This document shows positions 31,432-43,454 of a DNA stretch of 64,000 nucleotides, one piece after another. The notes beneath the pieces were generated by a model. The model saw only the letters and a program-made list of their open reading frames with translations, was not told the DNA's origin and made no database searches. The DNA is from Gliomastix tumulicola (lineage: Eukaryota; Ascomycota; Sordariomycetes; Hypocreales; Bionectriaceae): NCBI GenBank assembly GCA_001599755.1, contig BCHX01000006.1:3707336-3771335 (forward strand). The letters run 5' to 3'. Position numbers and translations under genes: made by a program. The stretch's first letter is position 1; every line of letters starts with the position of its first letter.

Positions 31432-33489
31432 ATGGGGTCACGGCAAGAAGATGTCTCTCGGCCTCGCTTCTTCCTCTATCCAGAGCCCATAGAAGCGTGC
31501 GTCTGCCTCCTCGCTCCTCTTCAAGCCTGAATTACGTTGGGCCTTACTGACTTTTCCTTCCGCAGCACCCATACTCCGAGGAGGCGCGCAGAGAAGCCGA
31601 AACCTGTCATCAAGGGATGGAGTCTCGTGGCCGCCGTCTTTGTGTGAGTAGGCAGCAGTATTGGCCGAGGGGCACGAGAAGCACGGGTACACTAACCGTC
31701 CATACAGCCTTGAGTGGTTCGGCTTCATAAGACGCTTCATCTGGGCAGATGCCAGGTTCAACATCGTCCGGAGCATACGGAAGGAAATCGAAAATACGGA
31801 GCCTCGCTTTGATCCCACTGTCTTTCCTCTTGAAAACACGAGCGACAGTGACCCGTCTTCGGCTGATTCCGAGCATGCTACCTCCGAGCTCCCCAGCTCA
31901 CCGCTTTCTCCCGCAAAGCGGTATTCTGTGGCCGACTACAGGGCCCTGTATCTCTCGGGAGAGCTCACACCGCTTGATGTCGCCCGTGCTATTCTCCCTC
32001 TGATCCGCCGCGACATCGAGCCCCCGGGGAATCACTCGATTGCTTGGTTTGACGTCAAGGCGGACCTCGTCCTCCAGGCTGCCGAGGCCTCTACCCAGAG
32101 GTACAAGGAGAAACGTTCCCTCGGTCCTCTTGATGGTGTACCCACGGCGGTCAAGGATGAGTACGATGTGGAGGGCTACACAACCACGCTCGGATCAGTC
32201 AACGACTACACCGGTCAGATTCCCAACGAGGAGGGGAAGATTGACGCTTGGTGTGTGAGAAAGCTGGCCGACTCGGGTGCCATCATCATGGGCAAAGTCT
32301 CAATGCATGAGTTTGGCATGGGTAAGCAAACGTCCAACACCACCAGCACATTTGATATGATCTAGGCTGACTGCTAGTTATGTAAGACACATCTGGAAAC
32401 AACACCCTCTATGGCACGCCTCCTAATCCCTACAACAACACGTACTATCCTGGTGGAAGCTCGTCTGGCTCAGCGTACGCCGTCTCTGTTGGCCTGGTGC
32501 CCATTACACTGGGCAGTGACGGTGGAGGCAGCATCCGTATCCCCGCTTCGTTCTGCTCCGTGTATGGTCTCAAGACATCTCATGGACGCCTCTCCTGCCT
32601 GCCGGGACAGAACCACAGCAACACGAACGGCGTCAACGGCCCCATTGCCGCCAATATTGAGTCACTCACCGCTCTATACGAGGTCATCAGCGAGCCGCAT
32701 CCCTCCACGCATTTCTCCCCGACGGCCCTCGGCAGTGGCAAGTTCTCGCTGAACCCCTCGCGGCCCAAGATCATCGGCATCCCCGTTGCCTGGTTTGCCG
32801 ACGCCTCCTCCGGGGTCCAGGACCTTTGCCAGGACATCATTGAGAGGCTCGTCAAGCAGCGCGGATACGAAGTCGTGTCAATCGAGATGCCTTATGTCGA
32901 GGAGGGCCAGATGGCTCATGCACTCACCATTCTGACCGATGCTGCGACGCTGCTTCCCGAGACACGCGGTCTGTCGCCTGCGAATCGCATCCTTCTTGCT
33001 TTGGGACGGACGACCCCGGCTACGGACTTCATGCTCGCGCAGAAGCTGCGTCGTGTCCTCATGCAGCATCTCGCCTGGCTCTGGAAGACGTATCCCGGCA
33101 TGGTCATCGTCACGCCCACGTCCGCCTGTGCCGGCTGGCCCATCCGGTCGCCCTCGGAGCTCGTGCACGGTGTCAGTGACGGCGACACGACGCTCAAGAC
33201 GATGAAGTACGTCTGGCTGGCCAACTTCTGCGGTGCCCCGAGCATCACCGTGCCGGCAGGCTACGTCGAGCCGGAGGGTAAAGCCGACGAGGGAGAAGTG
33301 GTGTCGGACTTGGATACGCCAGGGAAGGTGCCTGTTGGTCTCATGGCGACGGGCGAGTGGGCGAGTGAGCACGCTTTGTTGCAGTTTGGACTGGACGCGG
33401 AGGCGGTTGGTCTAGACAAGGTGTGTCGTCCGCCCAACTGGGTTGATGTCCTGAAACTGGCAAAGGAGGCCAAGGAGAGTGAGGCGTAG
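31432..33489 (+). CDS. Amidase-signature hydrolase
   Basis: Four exons, 31432-31496, 31566-31643, 31708-32321 and 32387-33489 (introns 69, 64 and 65 nt), give 619 residues in one frame. The amidase-signature Ser-cisSer-Lys triad is visible: Lys about 197 in GVPTAVKDEYDVEGY, Ser about 277 in PGGSSSGSAYAVSVG, and the nucleophile Ser about 301 in LGSDGGGSIRIPAS. A hydrophobic stretch (GWSLVAAVFVLEWFGFI) near residues 38-55 may anchor the protein to membrane. The family includes acetamidases, fatty-acid amide hydrolases and GatA. Length and the N-terminal anchor favour a general fungal amidase over the tRNA amidotransferase subunit. Substrate unknown. The first donor (GTGCGT) is slightly unusual. 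Confidence 0.88.
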
Positions 33490-33857
33490 ATCTAGAGACG
33501 AGATTCATAATGGTTTATTATAGAAGGGCATGATAGCAATGGTTGAGAGCATAGATTCTCCATTCAAATAGAAGAATTCACCACAGGTCTCCTCATATCA
33601 CGAAACAGAGTAGGCGCTATACACCCGGAATCAAGCATCACCTGTTTGGCGACAATTCCCCCTTCCCCCTAGTATGAAAAAAAGAAGGACTAGGATAAGG
33701 GAAGTCCAATATCTACCAATTGTAAGCATCCACTTGGAACTCAAAAATGGCCTTGCTGCTCCTCCCAGCCTTAGAGACTACAGCACGAGCATCATCGCAC
33801 AAACCACCAGGGCCACAAGCAACCACACCGATCCTTACCCAGCCCGCGCTAAGTTCC
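33490..33857. other. Short intergenic region
   Basis: Convergent region between the amidase 3' end and the ferric reductase relic. Nothing recognised. Confidence 0.5.
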
Positions 33858-35800
33858 TCATGAATAAGAGTCTTTATCTATCCTCACGCCAAGCCTAACG
33901 TCCTTGTCAACCAGTCCCTGCAGTCCCGGAGCCCCAGCATCGACCAGACACTTGGCACTCTCCTTAACAGTCCAAGCCAGGCGGACGTTGGGGTGTACCT
34001 TTACCCATGGGAGAACACCAGTGATCCCAATGCCACCGGCAATGAGCAACACACGATCACATTTGAGGATGGATGACGAGTATGTGTTTAGATACAGCCT
34101 TTCCAGAAGCGTGAAGAGGCTCTCCTGGCTTTGGAGATGCCTCGTCATCTCCTTGGCCTTGCGGATGAACATCCACTGCCTTCGACGATCCAGTGTCCTG
34201 CTTGGGAGCAACGAGGGATGTGCTTGTCGGGCCTTTCTCAGGGTCGGCCAGCTTCTATACGCTGTCTCCAACGAGTTCGTGATCCGAGGCAGTCAAGCTA
34301 GACGACTGAAGACTGGGGAAGGACACCGGTGAAAACGGAGGGTTCTCCCACTGTCGAAACAGGTTGAAAGACGGGAAGTATACATAGGCCTTCTACCCCG
34401 GAGCAGAACCCCATCGGACATCAGGGATGTCCACACGAACATAGCCGTCCCCGATCTCCGTGACATTAGCTCGCCGTCCGCCGATCTTGGCGAGATGGAG
34501 GACCCGCACGAGCAGGTCGAAGGACCACACCGCTGATGCCGTCCAGAGCCACATAGTGTAGCCGTCCAGGACCGCGAAGCGATCTGCTACATGGTATCAG
34601 CTGCCAACGATAACGAGAACGGCCATGACGATGTGCGAGACGAGGAAGATTTCGCATGACAGACTCCGGAAGTAACTAGTCGACACAACCGTCATGAGGC
34701 AGGCGAACAGCGTCACCACGACGCCCGACGCCCAGTATGGCAGCTTAGCCTCGAGGCTGTAGATGCCCATCTCGCTATATACGCCAACGGCAAGCAGCGT
34801 GTGCAGCAGCGCCTGGAGTACAAACAGCCGAGCCACCCAGCCGTGCAGCAGGATAAAGGTCGCGTGCTCCCAGTTGGTAATCCCGTGGAAAGTTGTTCCT
34901 ACCCGAGAAGAGGACGACGAGAGGGGCCATGGCGAAGGAGAGAACGCCGGTGCGGTACATGAGGTAGCCTGTGATCTGCCGGCTCCTGTTCCGGAACCAG
35001 AGATGGCTCTCGGTGGTCTTGAAATTGACGACGCTGAGCACGACGTTGAGGATGACCATGACGGCAATGTAGAGGGTCTGGCCGACGGTGGGTGCGTTTC
35101 CGAGGTGGTATGGGAGTGGGCGGACGTGGTAGCCTTGAATGAGGGCCGGGTAGACGATGTACGGTCGAAGCTTCTCGTAGAGGCGGTCAACCAGGGGCAG
35201 ATAGCCAGCCCACGTTGAGGATAATCAGTCTGGCAGGCGTCCGTCAGCGTTAGTCGAGCTCAAGTCTCTCTTTAGGACTATCCACGTTAAGCCTACCCAA
35301 AGACATTCATATTCCATCCCTTCTGATAGAGAGTCGAGTACGTCCCGTAAAGCGTGCTCCAGAACTCGGGCGTCACAACAGTCGTATTGATAGTGCCGCC
35401 ATGGCCGAGTACCACAGTCGGTCCCTCTGTGATATTGGCCAATGCCACTCTATACGTCCATACCGGCGGGGTGGACGGGTCACTGGTCGCCGTGCGCTCC
35501 CAAAAGTCCTCGAATTCCGAGACACGTAGATTGTCGTACTCTTCGCATTTTGTGCTGATACACAGCCAAAAAGAAGTCCAAGTTGTCTGCACAGCATTCA
35601 GCCGAGGTCATTACATGCGCGTGGCGGTCATTCGTGTCGCCGTGGACCGCAGAGCAGTCCAGGCGGTAGGGTGCCAGGGAGCCATAGCAGGCTTGGGCGC
35701 AGAAAGAATGGTAGGGAAGCTGTCGATGTCCGTGAGTCCGATGCTGGCGAGGCATCCGTGGACGATGCCCAAGATGATCAAGAGAGAATGAAGATCCATG
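33858..35800 (-). pseudogene. Ferric/cupric reductase (FRE-type, NOX-like) relic
   Basis: The reverse strand starts at ATG 35800 with a signal peptide-like MDLHSLLIILGIVHGCLAS. It then shifts frame before a Cys-rich ectodomain (YHSFCAQACYGSLAPYRLDC) and shifts again near 35560 to CISTKCEEYDNLRVSEFEDFW, the usual N-terminus of fungal ferric reductases. The heme-binding membrane core follows with one more shift near 34905: TGVLSFAMAPLVVLFSGRNNF, then HGWVARLFVLQALLHTLLAV and LSCEIFLVSHIVMAVLV. The FAD-binding part is stopped by an in-frame TAG at 34393-34395. The NAD-binding end (CDRVLLIAGGIGITGVLPWV) is recognisable. At least three frameshifts and a stop make it non-functional, although some could hide introns. 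Confidence 0.8.
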
Positions 35801-36536
35801 GCTGGCAGCGGGCTCAAGTTGCAAAGCCTCGAGTCACAATGTGGGAGCGAATGGTCATCCGAGCTAGGCTGGGTCTCGCTTTAGACAGATCTGGGGTCCT
35901 CTTCGTCTGATATTCAGCGAGCCATCTATAGCACAGCTGTATTGCATGCTAGCTGTTCGAAGAGTCGAGGCCTGAGTGAACTGGATTGAGCAAGTTACCG
36001 CAAGGGATGCCCGCCGCATGATCACCATCACAATCTGAGAAGTATTGCGAGGTGTTTCCTTAGCGCGAGGTCTGACGTGAATGCTCTGCCATGTCCTACC
36101 TGCTGTTACTCGGTCAATGCGGACGGTGAGGTTTAAGTCCCTATCTTCACCATAGCTGATACCGATTCTACCTCGTGCGATGGTCATCTTGTATCGAATG
36201 GGGGAGGGGCACTTCGATCCAGGGACGCCTGTATCTGGCCATATGCACAACGTGAGGCTTTGGCGAATGACCGTCAGACACGAATCAGCGCCACAACGTA
36301 ACCAAGGGATATGTGACTAGCATTGATACCTATATCAGTTGTCATACCCATGTACAAGATTCCCGTCCGAGAGCAACGTATCCCATAGCCAGCACAATGC
36401 CCCAAGAGAGTTCATATGACTGGCAAAGGAACATCGCCAGCATAAAGTATCAGCAAACGCCGTGGTATTCCCGCTCTTTATGCACAATATCCCCCATCTC
36501 TGCATGCTGCCTCAGCATGCGCCTTCAGCAGCCAGG
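35801..36536. other. Intergenic region
   Basis: Upstream of the reductase relic and downstream of VTA1. Only short open frames; no gene is seen. Confidence 0.5.
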
Positions 36537-37855
36537 TTATTGCGTCCCAAGCGCTGCCAGTGCATTTCGCAGCTCTTGGACAGCCGTCGGAACGTCGTCA
36601 AAGTTCAGAGCCGATATGGCAAACTTGGCGTGCCTCTGAGCCTTGTTGATGTCTTTGTGGCTCCCTGTAAAAGCTGCCGTCGGCACAGGAGCGGGCACAG
36701 GCGCTGGCAGTGGCACGGGTGTCGGAGCAGAGTACACTGGGATCGTTGGTTGCGAGGGCGGCAGCGGTGCTGTCGGCGGGTAGGTCTCTGGCGATATGGC
36801 CGGAGCAGTGGCAGCCGCGGCGGCAGCGATACTGGACGTGGTCCAGCCCGGCGAGGTGGCGACGTCTGGGCTCGGGATATCAACCGGTGGTGAGAACTGC
36901 GACGGCAGCTTAGTCGGGATCTGGGGAGACGGCTGAGGAGGAATCTGGGAGGACGACGAGGCCGGGGGATCGGGCGGGACACTCGGTATGAACGACGGCT
37001 CTGTAGGCGGCGCGGTATGCCCTGGCGGGAAGTATCCGTCCTCCACATGCTGGTGCGATGACTGCGGCAGAGGTTCACCGGTATCGGGGACATCCTGCAC
37101 CGAAGCTGGCTGTGGGGGAGGAGGACCAGTGAGCTGCTGGACATCCGGGTCGTTGGGGTCCAAGCCCTCGATACCCGTCGCCAGGGCCGCGCTCTCGTCC
37201 TCGTCGGTTGTCATCTTCGGGTTCGACTCGTTGGGGTCTCGACCCTCGCGGGCGGCCTTCAGGATCCTAGCGGCATTCCACTTTGCGAACTTGATCTTCT
37301 GCGCAATCTCAGGGTCCAGCTCGCCCCATTCTCGAAGGAGGTCGAAGAAGGTCGCCGAGGCATCGAACGTATCGGCGGTCTGTCTGTTCCGAGCCATCTC
37401 GTCAGTGTATGGTTCGCGTGCGCTCAGTGTCGGGAACTGCCGTACTTAGTCACCTTGTTGGCACGCATCGTGCGCTCCGCACGATCGAACGTCTGCTGCG
37501 CGAACATCTCGACATATGCCTGTGCGGCATCGTTATCCACAATCGCATCCTCCGTCGCGTGCTCGGTCTTGGTAGTCTCGAGCCGCTCTAGCAGGGTCCT
37601 CGTGAAGGCGAAGGCGTCGTCGTCATTGTTGTGGAGGCCCTTGGCAACGATCTGGTTGACGGCGTGGTATTCACCTAAAACCCCGGGCGCAGGAGTGGGT
37701 GAGTCTCATGTCTTGACGGGAGGGCATTGTGCGGAGGAGGTTTAATGCGTACACCAGTAGGCGATGGCGGGCTTGATGGAGCGGAGCTGGTTGGCGCGGT
37801 GCACGAAGCGCTGGACCTCGGGGATCTTGAGGGAGGCAGGTAGCGGCTCGGCCAT
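36537..37855 (-). CDS. vta1: Vacuolar protein sorting-associated protein Vta1 (LIP5)
   Basis: Cofactor of the Vps4 AAA-ATPase that disassembles ESCRT-III during multivesicular body formation. Three exons on the reverse strand (37855-37753, 37674-37446, 37383-36537; introns 78 and 62 nt) give 392 residues. The N-terminal tandem MIT-like domain reads PASLKIPEVQRFVHRANQLR, then YWCEYHAVNQIVAKGL across the first junction, then VTKQTADTFDASATFFDLL across the second. A long Pro/Ser/Gln-rich linker follows. The short C-terminal VSL-type helix pair reads INKAQRHAKFAISALNFDD then VPTAVQELRNALAALG, the Vps4-binding end. Both junctions recreate conserved residues, so the model is strong. Confidence 0.93.
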
Positions 37856-38357
37856 CTTCTCGTCGTCGTCTAGGCACGTAGAAGCAGGTCGTCATCGCAG
37901 GGCTGTGGGAAACGTGTTGATAAGTCCAGGCGGCGAGTGCCTGCTGAAGGAGCGTCACGCATGCGCCCCGCAGCAGTTCATTGCTACGCCACACGACGCC
38001 ACCCCTCTTAAGCTCGCGCCACATGTGGCTGGGCCCATTGGAGCGGGGACCCCTGACCCTTGGAAATTTGTCCACCGCCTGCCTCATCCAGACGTGGGCT
38101 ACCGGGGTAATTCTGCCAGTGATGGGATCCTCCACCGTGGCCTCTTCCAGACCAGGCTTCCAGACCGTCACCATCCATCCCGAATGGGAGCCATTGCTTG
38201 CTGTCATTTTCCGGGCGCGTAATGACACCTGTCTGTATCGAGGCCTATTAGCCGGAACTTCGTATTTCAATTAAACCTGCCCCCGTCCCTCGCGGCCTGC
38301 TCGCCACACCAACTTCGTCTACTTTCGTGCCTCCCGTCTCGTGGGAATCGAACCATC
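37856..38357. promoter_or_regulatory. Divergent promoter region of VTA1 and the PDI gene
   Basis: A 502-nt region between divergent housekeeping genes. Open frames crossing it are not conserved-looking. No specific sites assigned. Confidence 0.35.
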
Positions 38358-39869
38358 ATGCATCATCCAACCATCCTTGCTGCCCTCACGGTTGCCTTGG
38401 CGTCGATCCCCTCGGCCCAGGCTGGCTTGTACACCAAGTCGTCGCCCGTCCTGCAGCTCAACGCCCGCACCTTCGACAGCCTCATCAGCAAATCCAACTA
38501 CACCTCTGTACGTTGAACCACCGCTCTAGCAGCCCCTCTCCAACACGACCTCCTCTAACCTATGAAATACGCTACGCAGATTGTCGAGTTCTACGCCCCC
38601 TGGTGCGGCCACTGCCAGAACCTCAAGCCCGCGTACGAAAAGGCCGCCCGCAACCTCGACGGCCTCGCCAAGGTAGCCGCCGTCGACTGCGATGACGACG
38701 CCAACAAGCAGCTCTGCGCCGCCCAGGGCGTCCAGGGCTTCCCCACAATCAAGACCTTCCGTCCGGGGAAGAAGGCCGGCAAGCCCGTCGTCAGCGACTA
38801 CAACGGACCTCGGACGGCCACGTCGATCACCGAGGAGGTCGTCAAGCAGATCAACAACCACGTCGCCAAGGTCACGGACAAGGACCTCGAAGACTTCGTC
38901 GGTGGCGAGGGTCCCAAGGCCCTTCTGTTCACGGACAAGGGGACCACGAGCGCGCTCCTGAGGAGCATTGCCATCGACTTCTTGACTGTGATCAAGGTCG
39001 GACAGGTCAGGAACAAGGAGAAGGCGGCGGTGGAGAAGTATGGCATTGAGAAGTTCCCTACTCTAGTCCTCATCCCTGATGGGGCTGGTGCGGAGCCCGT
39101 CATCTACAACGGCGAGCTCAACAAGGCAGACATGCTCGAATTCCTCAAGCAAGCCGGCGAGCCCAACCCGGACCCTGCACCGCCCAAGAAGAAGGGCGAG
39201 AGCAAGCGGTCGGAGTCCAAGACCAGCACCACACCAGCTGAGGAGTCCAGCACGACCACGGCAGAGCCCGAAACATCAGCTGAGCCCGAGACTGCAGAGG
39301 CCACTCCCGAGGAGCCAATTGTCCCTGCCATTATCCCCATCAACACCATTATCTCCTACGACCAGCTCATCAAGCACTGCCTCCAGTCCAAAGCCCATAC
39401 ATGCATCCTCGCCAACGTGCCTGCCGGGGGCTCGGAGAACGGGGACAGGGCATCCGCCAGTCTTTCGGAACTCAACAGCAAGTATATTCGCAACAAGCGC
39501 CACGCCTTCGCCATGTACACTGTGCCTTCTGATGTCGAGGGCACTTCGGCCTTCCGCGAGACTCTCGGGCTAGGAGATGATGTCGCGCTGATCGCGGTCA
39601 ATGTTCGTCGGAAGTGGTGGAGGCAGTATGGAGGCGACTTCGGCATCGAGAGTGTTGAGGCATGGCTGGATGCGCTGCGCCTGGGCCAGGGTGCGAAGAA
39701 CAAGCTTCCCGAGGAGCTTATCGTGTACGAAGAGGAGACCACGAGCAGCGAGGAGGCGTCGTCCGAGACAAGCGAGGCGACCGAGGCGACCGAGGCGACC
39801 GAGCCCACACCGGAGGCTGAGACTGCAAAGGCCGAAAGTGATGACACTATCAAGCACGAGGAGCTGTAG
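38358..39869 (+). CDS. ER protein disulfide isomerase (Mpd1/P5-like)
   Basis: Catalyses disulfide formation and exchange in the ER lumen. Exons 38358-38507 and 38580-39869 (72-nt intron, phase 0) give 479 residues. Signal peptide residues 1-22 end at SAQA. One thioredoxin domain carries the active site EFYAPWCGHCQNLKPAYEKA (Cys59/Cys62). A second, thioredoxin-like domain without CxxC follows (VEKYGIEKFPTLVLIPDG). A Ser/Thr/Glu/Pro-rich linker then leads to a third domain. The C-terminus is KHEEL, a plausible variant of the HDEL/KDEL retention signal. A nine-base repeat near 39772-39800 encodes ATEATEATE. Single CGHC and length fit the Mpd1-like group; the exact paralogue is not certain. Confidence 0.9.
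39772..39800 (+). repeat. Nine-base coding repeat in the PDI gene
   Basis: About three copies of gaggcgacc encode Ala-Thr-Glu units in the acidic tail before the ER retention signal. Confidence 0.75.
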
Positions 39870-40053
39870 GAATGGCTTTGACAGAGGACCTGGCAGGCCA
39901 CTATGTAAATATTAGCAATCCGTGTAGGGGGAGGCGCATGATGACGTACAAGAAACAATCAAAGAAATAACTTACCAAGCTACCGCACCAATGAGTGCAT
40001 CTAGTGAAAAGTCCACGGCACACATGCAGTTTGCCACGGCTAGATGACGACTC

Positions 40054-40988
40054 TTATCCATCCAGGTCCATCATCATCGTGTCGCTCTTGTCCACAGCGC
40101 CTTCGCGGATCATCTTGAGACCGTTTTCCTTGATGACATTGTCAAGCAGCTTCTTGACCTGCCTGCAGCCGTCCACGCCAACTGCCAGCATGCCCTCCAG
40201 CCGGCTGACCTGAACCCTGCTCTCGCAGTTGATGACAGTGATTCGATCCGAGTCTCCGAGAGTAGCGACCGTAAGGTACGGAAGCTCCTGCTCCTCTTGC
40301 GTGTTCAGGTCGAGCAACGGGTCGGCGTTGTCGTCCGAGGCAGAGTGCGACGATGTAGAACCGGCCGTGCAGGCGGAGATATAGTCGGAGATCGGGATGC
40401 CGGCGTCGATGAGGGCCAATGTCGCAGCGTTGATGAGAGCGGCCAGGAGGGAGCCATCAGAGGACAGGACATGGAGGGCGAGCGAGATTTTCGAGTTGGG
40501 GAAGAGGTGGGTGTGGACGACTGTAGCGAGTGCTTTGGCGACGGTGATTTCGAGTTCCTGGTTGCGTCTGAGTGAATTGTCAGCAACGATTATCGAAACA
40601 GCGACCACATAAAGGAGAAGGTTTCGTTCTAGGCACACCCAACGCCGGGAAGGGGGGGGACTCACTTATCGTTGCGGCCGCGCTTCTTGCGGTCGACGCT
40701 CGAGAAGCCAGCGACAATGACATTGACGCTGATGGCCGCCGCGTCGCGCTGCCCGGCACCGGCACCGGCGCCTCCGACCTGCGCCCTCCGCTGCTGCTGC
40801 GGCTGCTGGGAGCCCTCGGAGGGCCCCGTGAGGACGCACATGACCTTGGTGTTGCCCATCTCGAGGTACGAGGAGCCGTCGGCGGCGCTCTGGATCCGGA
40901 CCTGGGCGTGCAGCCGGCGGAGCTCGTTCCAGCGACGCCCGTCGACGCGCAGGAGCGCGAGGGAGTAGGTCGATGTGTCGAGAGGCAT
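40054..40988 (-). CDS. ski6: Exosome complex component Rrp41/Ski6
   Basis: RNase PH-like ring subunit of the RNA exosome, acting in 3'-5' RNA processing and decay in nucleus and cytoplasm. Exons 40988-40666 and 40567-40054 (98-nt intron) give 278 residues. ATG 40988 begins MPLDTSTYSLALLRVDGRRW, the expected N-terminus. Further family motifs are SYLEMGNTKVMCVLTGPSEG, GFSSVDRKKRGRNDK across the junction, HVLSSDGSLLAALINAATLA, LIDAGIPISDY and DPLLDLNTQEEQELP. The insert between residues 60 and 85 is Gln/Gly/Ala-rich, as in other filamentous fungi. As in eukaryotic relatives it is expected to be structural and catalytically inactive. Confidence 0.94.
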
Positions 40989-42428
40989 TGTGGTGACTGG
41001 GAGAGGCGTTTTCGAGGGAGGGGAAAACAATTTGGTGGTTGGGTGCTTTTGGAGCTCTCTGAATTTCGAAGATCGCGGCGTGGGTTGAATTTCACAAGCA
41101 AAGTGGGGCATTCTTGTGGCTTGACGATCTGGAAGAGTGTGGCTAGTGCTCCCCCACCTTCGTTGGAGGCTTCAGGTGGTATATACCAGTACATCTTGGG
41201 CAGTTAATGGAAGACAGGCGAGCGGGAAGAAAGTCGTCCACTGAAGACTAGAGTTTCAATTGTATTGGTATTGGGTCTACACCCTTCATTTCTCTAGTGA
41301 GAAATAGTGAACATGTCCCAAGTAGTTGGCAGGATCGTACTCTGACCCCAATGTATCTACTCGTACCTTTCCCCTAGCACTTCAGATGACAACGGAGTTT
41401 GATCATATCCCACTACAGCCGGATCGCAACATCGTCTTCTCGCTCCTTAGCCGATATAAAACAGCAATTGGCGGTGCAAACTCCGAATCACAGGCTCATC
41501 GAAAGATCTTCATTTGCAAATAGGCAGGAATTTCTTGCACCAGCAGATGAATACCTGTAGGGTAAGATGGGTGGCGAGTCTCGGAGCTAGGCACCTCGTC
41601 AGCAGCACATCTCATCACAACTCAATTCCATCCCGTCGCGAGCTACGGAATCCGGATCTAGATGACGATAAAGGTCTCATCTCATCCGAGAAGAACAAGT
41701 CGGCCGAAAATCAATTGCTGATCCCCTGAACCGAACGCGAGATGCCAAAATGTTAGAAATGTGTGACGTGGGCGACTGTCGGATTTACGTGCCACTAACA
41801 AATGCTCCATCTCCGATCCCACGCCAACGGCCGTCACAAGCAACAAGCACCCATAATCCCGACGGCGGTGACGCATCGCTCGTCCGTTTGCAGTGGTGGC
41901 AGCTCCTCGATAGCCGCAGTCAGCTACATTCAGCTGCGGCCAGGACACCATCTGATAGGGCGCACGGCAAGCTTTTGCCGCACGCCGCCTGAGCTCAACT
42001 CTGTCTTTAGCGGAGATAGATGGATGGGCTGCTCGGAGGGAGCTAGTCAACGGTTCTCTGGCTCCAGGGCGGTTTCTTTATCGGGCTTCCGTGACATCGA
42101 CATGACAGTTTACGCCCGTCCCTGTGAGGGGAATGCCACATGCTTGACGCCATGTGTGTGTCTTGACGCATTGGATTCCAGCCGCCATTGGTCTGGGGGC
42201 TGAAGGTAAGTAGGCAAGTTGGCAAAGTATTTATATGTCCTGGATGCCCGCTCGTTGATCGAACAAATTCATTCATATATCCTTGTTATCATCATCACCA
42301 TCCTCATCAAGCTACAGAAGAGTTGCTTTCAATTGCAAGCCAGTCAAAGCAACCTCCAATCTATAGACCTCTACGCAAGTAGCACTCAAAGACCGCCTTT
42401 ACTGTACCAACCACCAATCAACTTCACC
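40989..42428. promoter_or_regulatory. Divergent intergenic region between SKI6 and the ADH gene
   Basis: 1.4 kb with no supported gene. The right end (about 42200-42428) is an AT-richer stretch with CATCATCATCACC-type runs, probably the ADH leader. Confidence 0.4.
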
Positions 42429-43454
42429 ATGTCTTCTCTCCCCAAGACCTACAAGGCTGTCGTCCTTCGACAGGCCAACGACCCCTTTAAGCTGTCGGAC
42501 GTCGAGCTCAAGCACCCCGAGGCCGGCCAGGTCCTCGTCAAGGTAAAGGCCTGCGGTGTCTGCTTCAGCGATGCCGCCCTGGCCATGGGCGAGTTCGGCC
42601 CTGGTCCCTTCCCGCGCGTGCCTGGACACGAGCTCATCGGCGACGTCGTCGAGGTCGGCCCGGGCGTCAGCAAGTTCTCGCCGGGCGACCGTGTGGGAGG
42701 ACCCTGGCACGGCGGCCACGACGGGAGCTGCAGGCAGTGCTCGCGCAGCCAGTTCCAGATGTGCGACAACAAGGCTGTCAACGGCGTGACCATGGACGGC
42801 GGCTACGCTGAGTACGCCCTGCTCCGGGCGGAGGCTGTCGTCCGTGTGCCCAAGGAGATCGACCCCGCCGAGGCGGCGCCTCTCCTGTGCGCCGGTGTCA
42901 CGGTGTTCAACGGCATTCGCAAGCTGCACGTCGAGCAGGGCAACCTCGTGGCTGTGCAGGGCCTGGGCGGTCTTGGTCACCTGGCTGTCCAGTTCGCGCG
43001 CAAGATGGGCTACGAGGTGGCCGTCCTCTCGTCGGGCGACGACAAGGAGTCGTTTGCGAGGGAGCTCGGCGCGCACCACTACATCAACATCAAGAGCAAG
43101 GACGCGGCCGAGGAGCTGACGAAGCTCGGCGGTGCCGCCGTCATCGTGCAGACGGCACCGAACCCCAAGGTCGTGGGCGGCCTCGTCGACGGCCTCGCGC
43201 CCGGTGGCAAGCTCCTGAGTCTTGCGCCTGTCGGCCCGGTCGAGATCAACACCATGACCCTCCTGTCCAAGGGCGCTAGCGTCCAGGGCTGGCCGAGTGG
43301 ACATGCGCTTGACTCGGAGGAGGCGATCCGGTTCGCCATCAACCACGGCGTCAAGTGCATGATCGAGAAGTACCCTCTGGCGGATGTGCAAAAGGCCGTC
43401 GACAGTCTCGTTGCGGGCAAGCCTCGCTTCAGGAATGTCCTCATCATGGAGTAG
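42429..43454 (+). CDS. Zinc-type alcohol dehydrogenase (MDR family)
   Basis: A single exon of 341 residues. ATG 42429 sits in a good context (CACCATGTC); the longer frame upstream is leader. Oxidises or reduces alcohol/aldehyde with NAD(P). Catalytic-zinc ligands are visible: Cys45 in ACGVCFSDAA, His67 in VPGHELIGDVVE, and a Cys in LLCAGVTVFNG. The nucleotide-binding motif is VQGLGGLGHLAVQFA. The structural-zinc lobe reads GGHDGSCRQCSRSQFQMC. The first of the four usual Cys ligands is Asp, a pattern I believe occurs in a fungal subgroup. Codon use is strongly C-ending, suggesting high expression. Substrate not assignable. Confidence 0.92.
   Translation: MSSLPKTYKAVVLRQANDPFKLSDVELKHPEAGQVLVKVKACGVCFSDAALAMGEFGPGPFPRVPGHELIGDVVEVGPGVSKFSPGDRVGGPWHGGHDGSCRQCSRSQFQMCDNKAVNGVTMDGGYAEYALLRAEAVVRVPKEIDPAEAAPLLCAGVTVFNGIRKLHVEQGNLVAVQGLGGLGHLAVQFARKMGYEVAVLSSGDDKESFARELGAHHYINIKSKDAAEELTKLGGAAVIVQTAPNPKVVGGLVDGLAPGGKLLSLAPVGPVEINTMTLLSKGASVQGWPSGHALDSEEAIRFAINHGVKCMIEKYPLADVQKAVDSLVAGKPRFRNVLIME

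Noticed and set aside
38341..38360. Reverse-strand GGTTCGATTCC match to a tRNA B-box
   Set aside because: The flanking bases do not form a T-arm stem and no acceptor or anticodon arm is found; it lies in the PDI leader.
42399..43391. A 330-residue antisense frame over the ADH gene
   Set aside because: Shadow of a highly biased gene; no motif.
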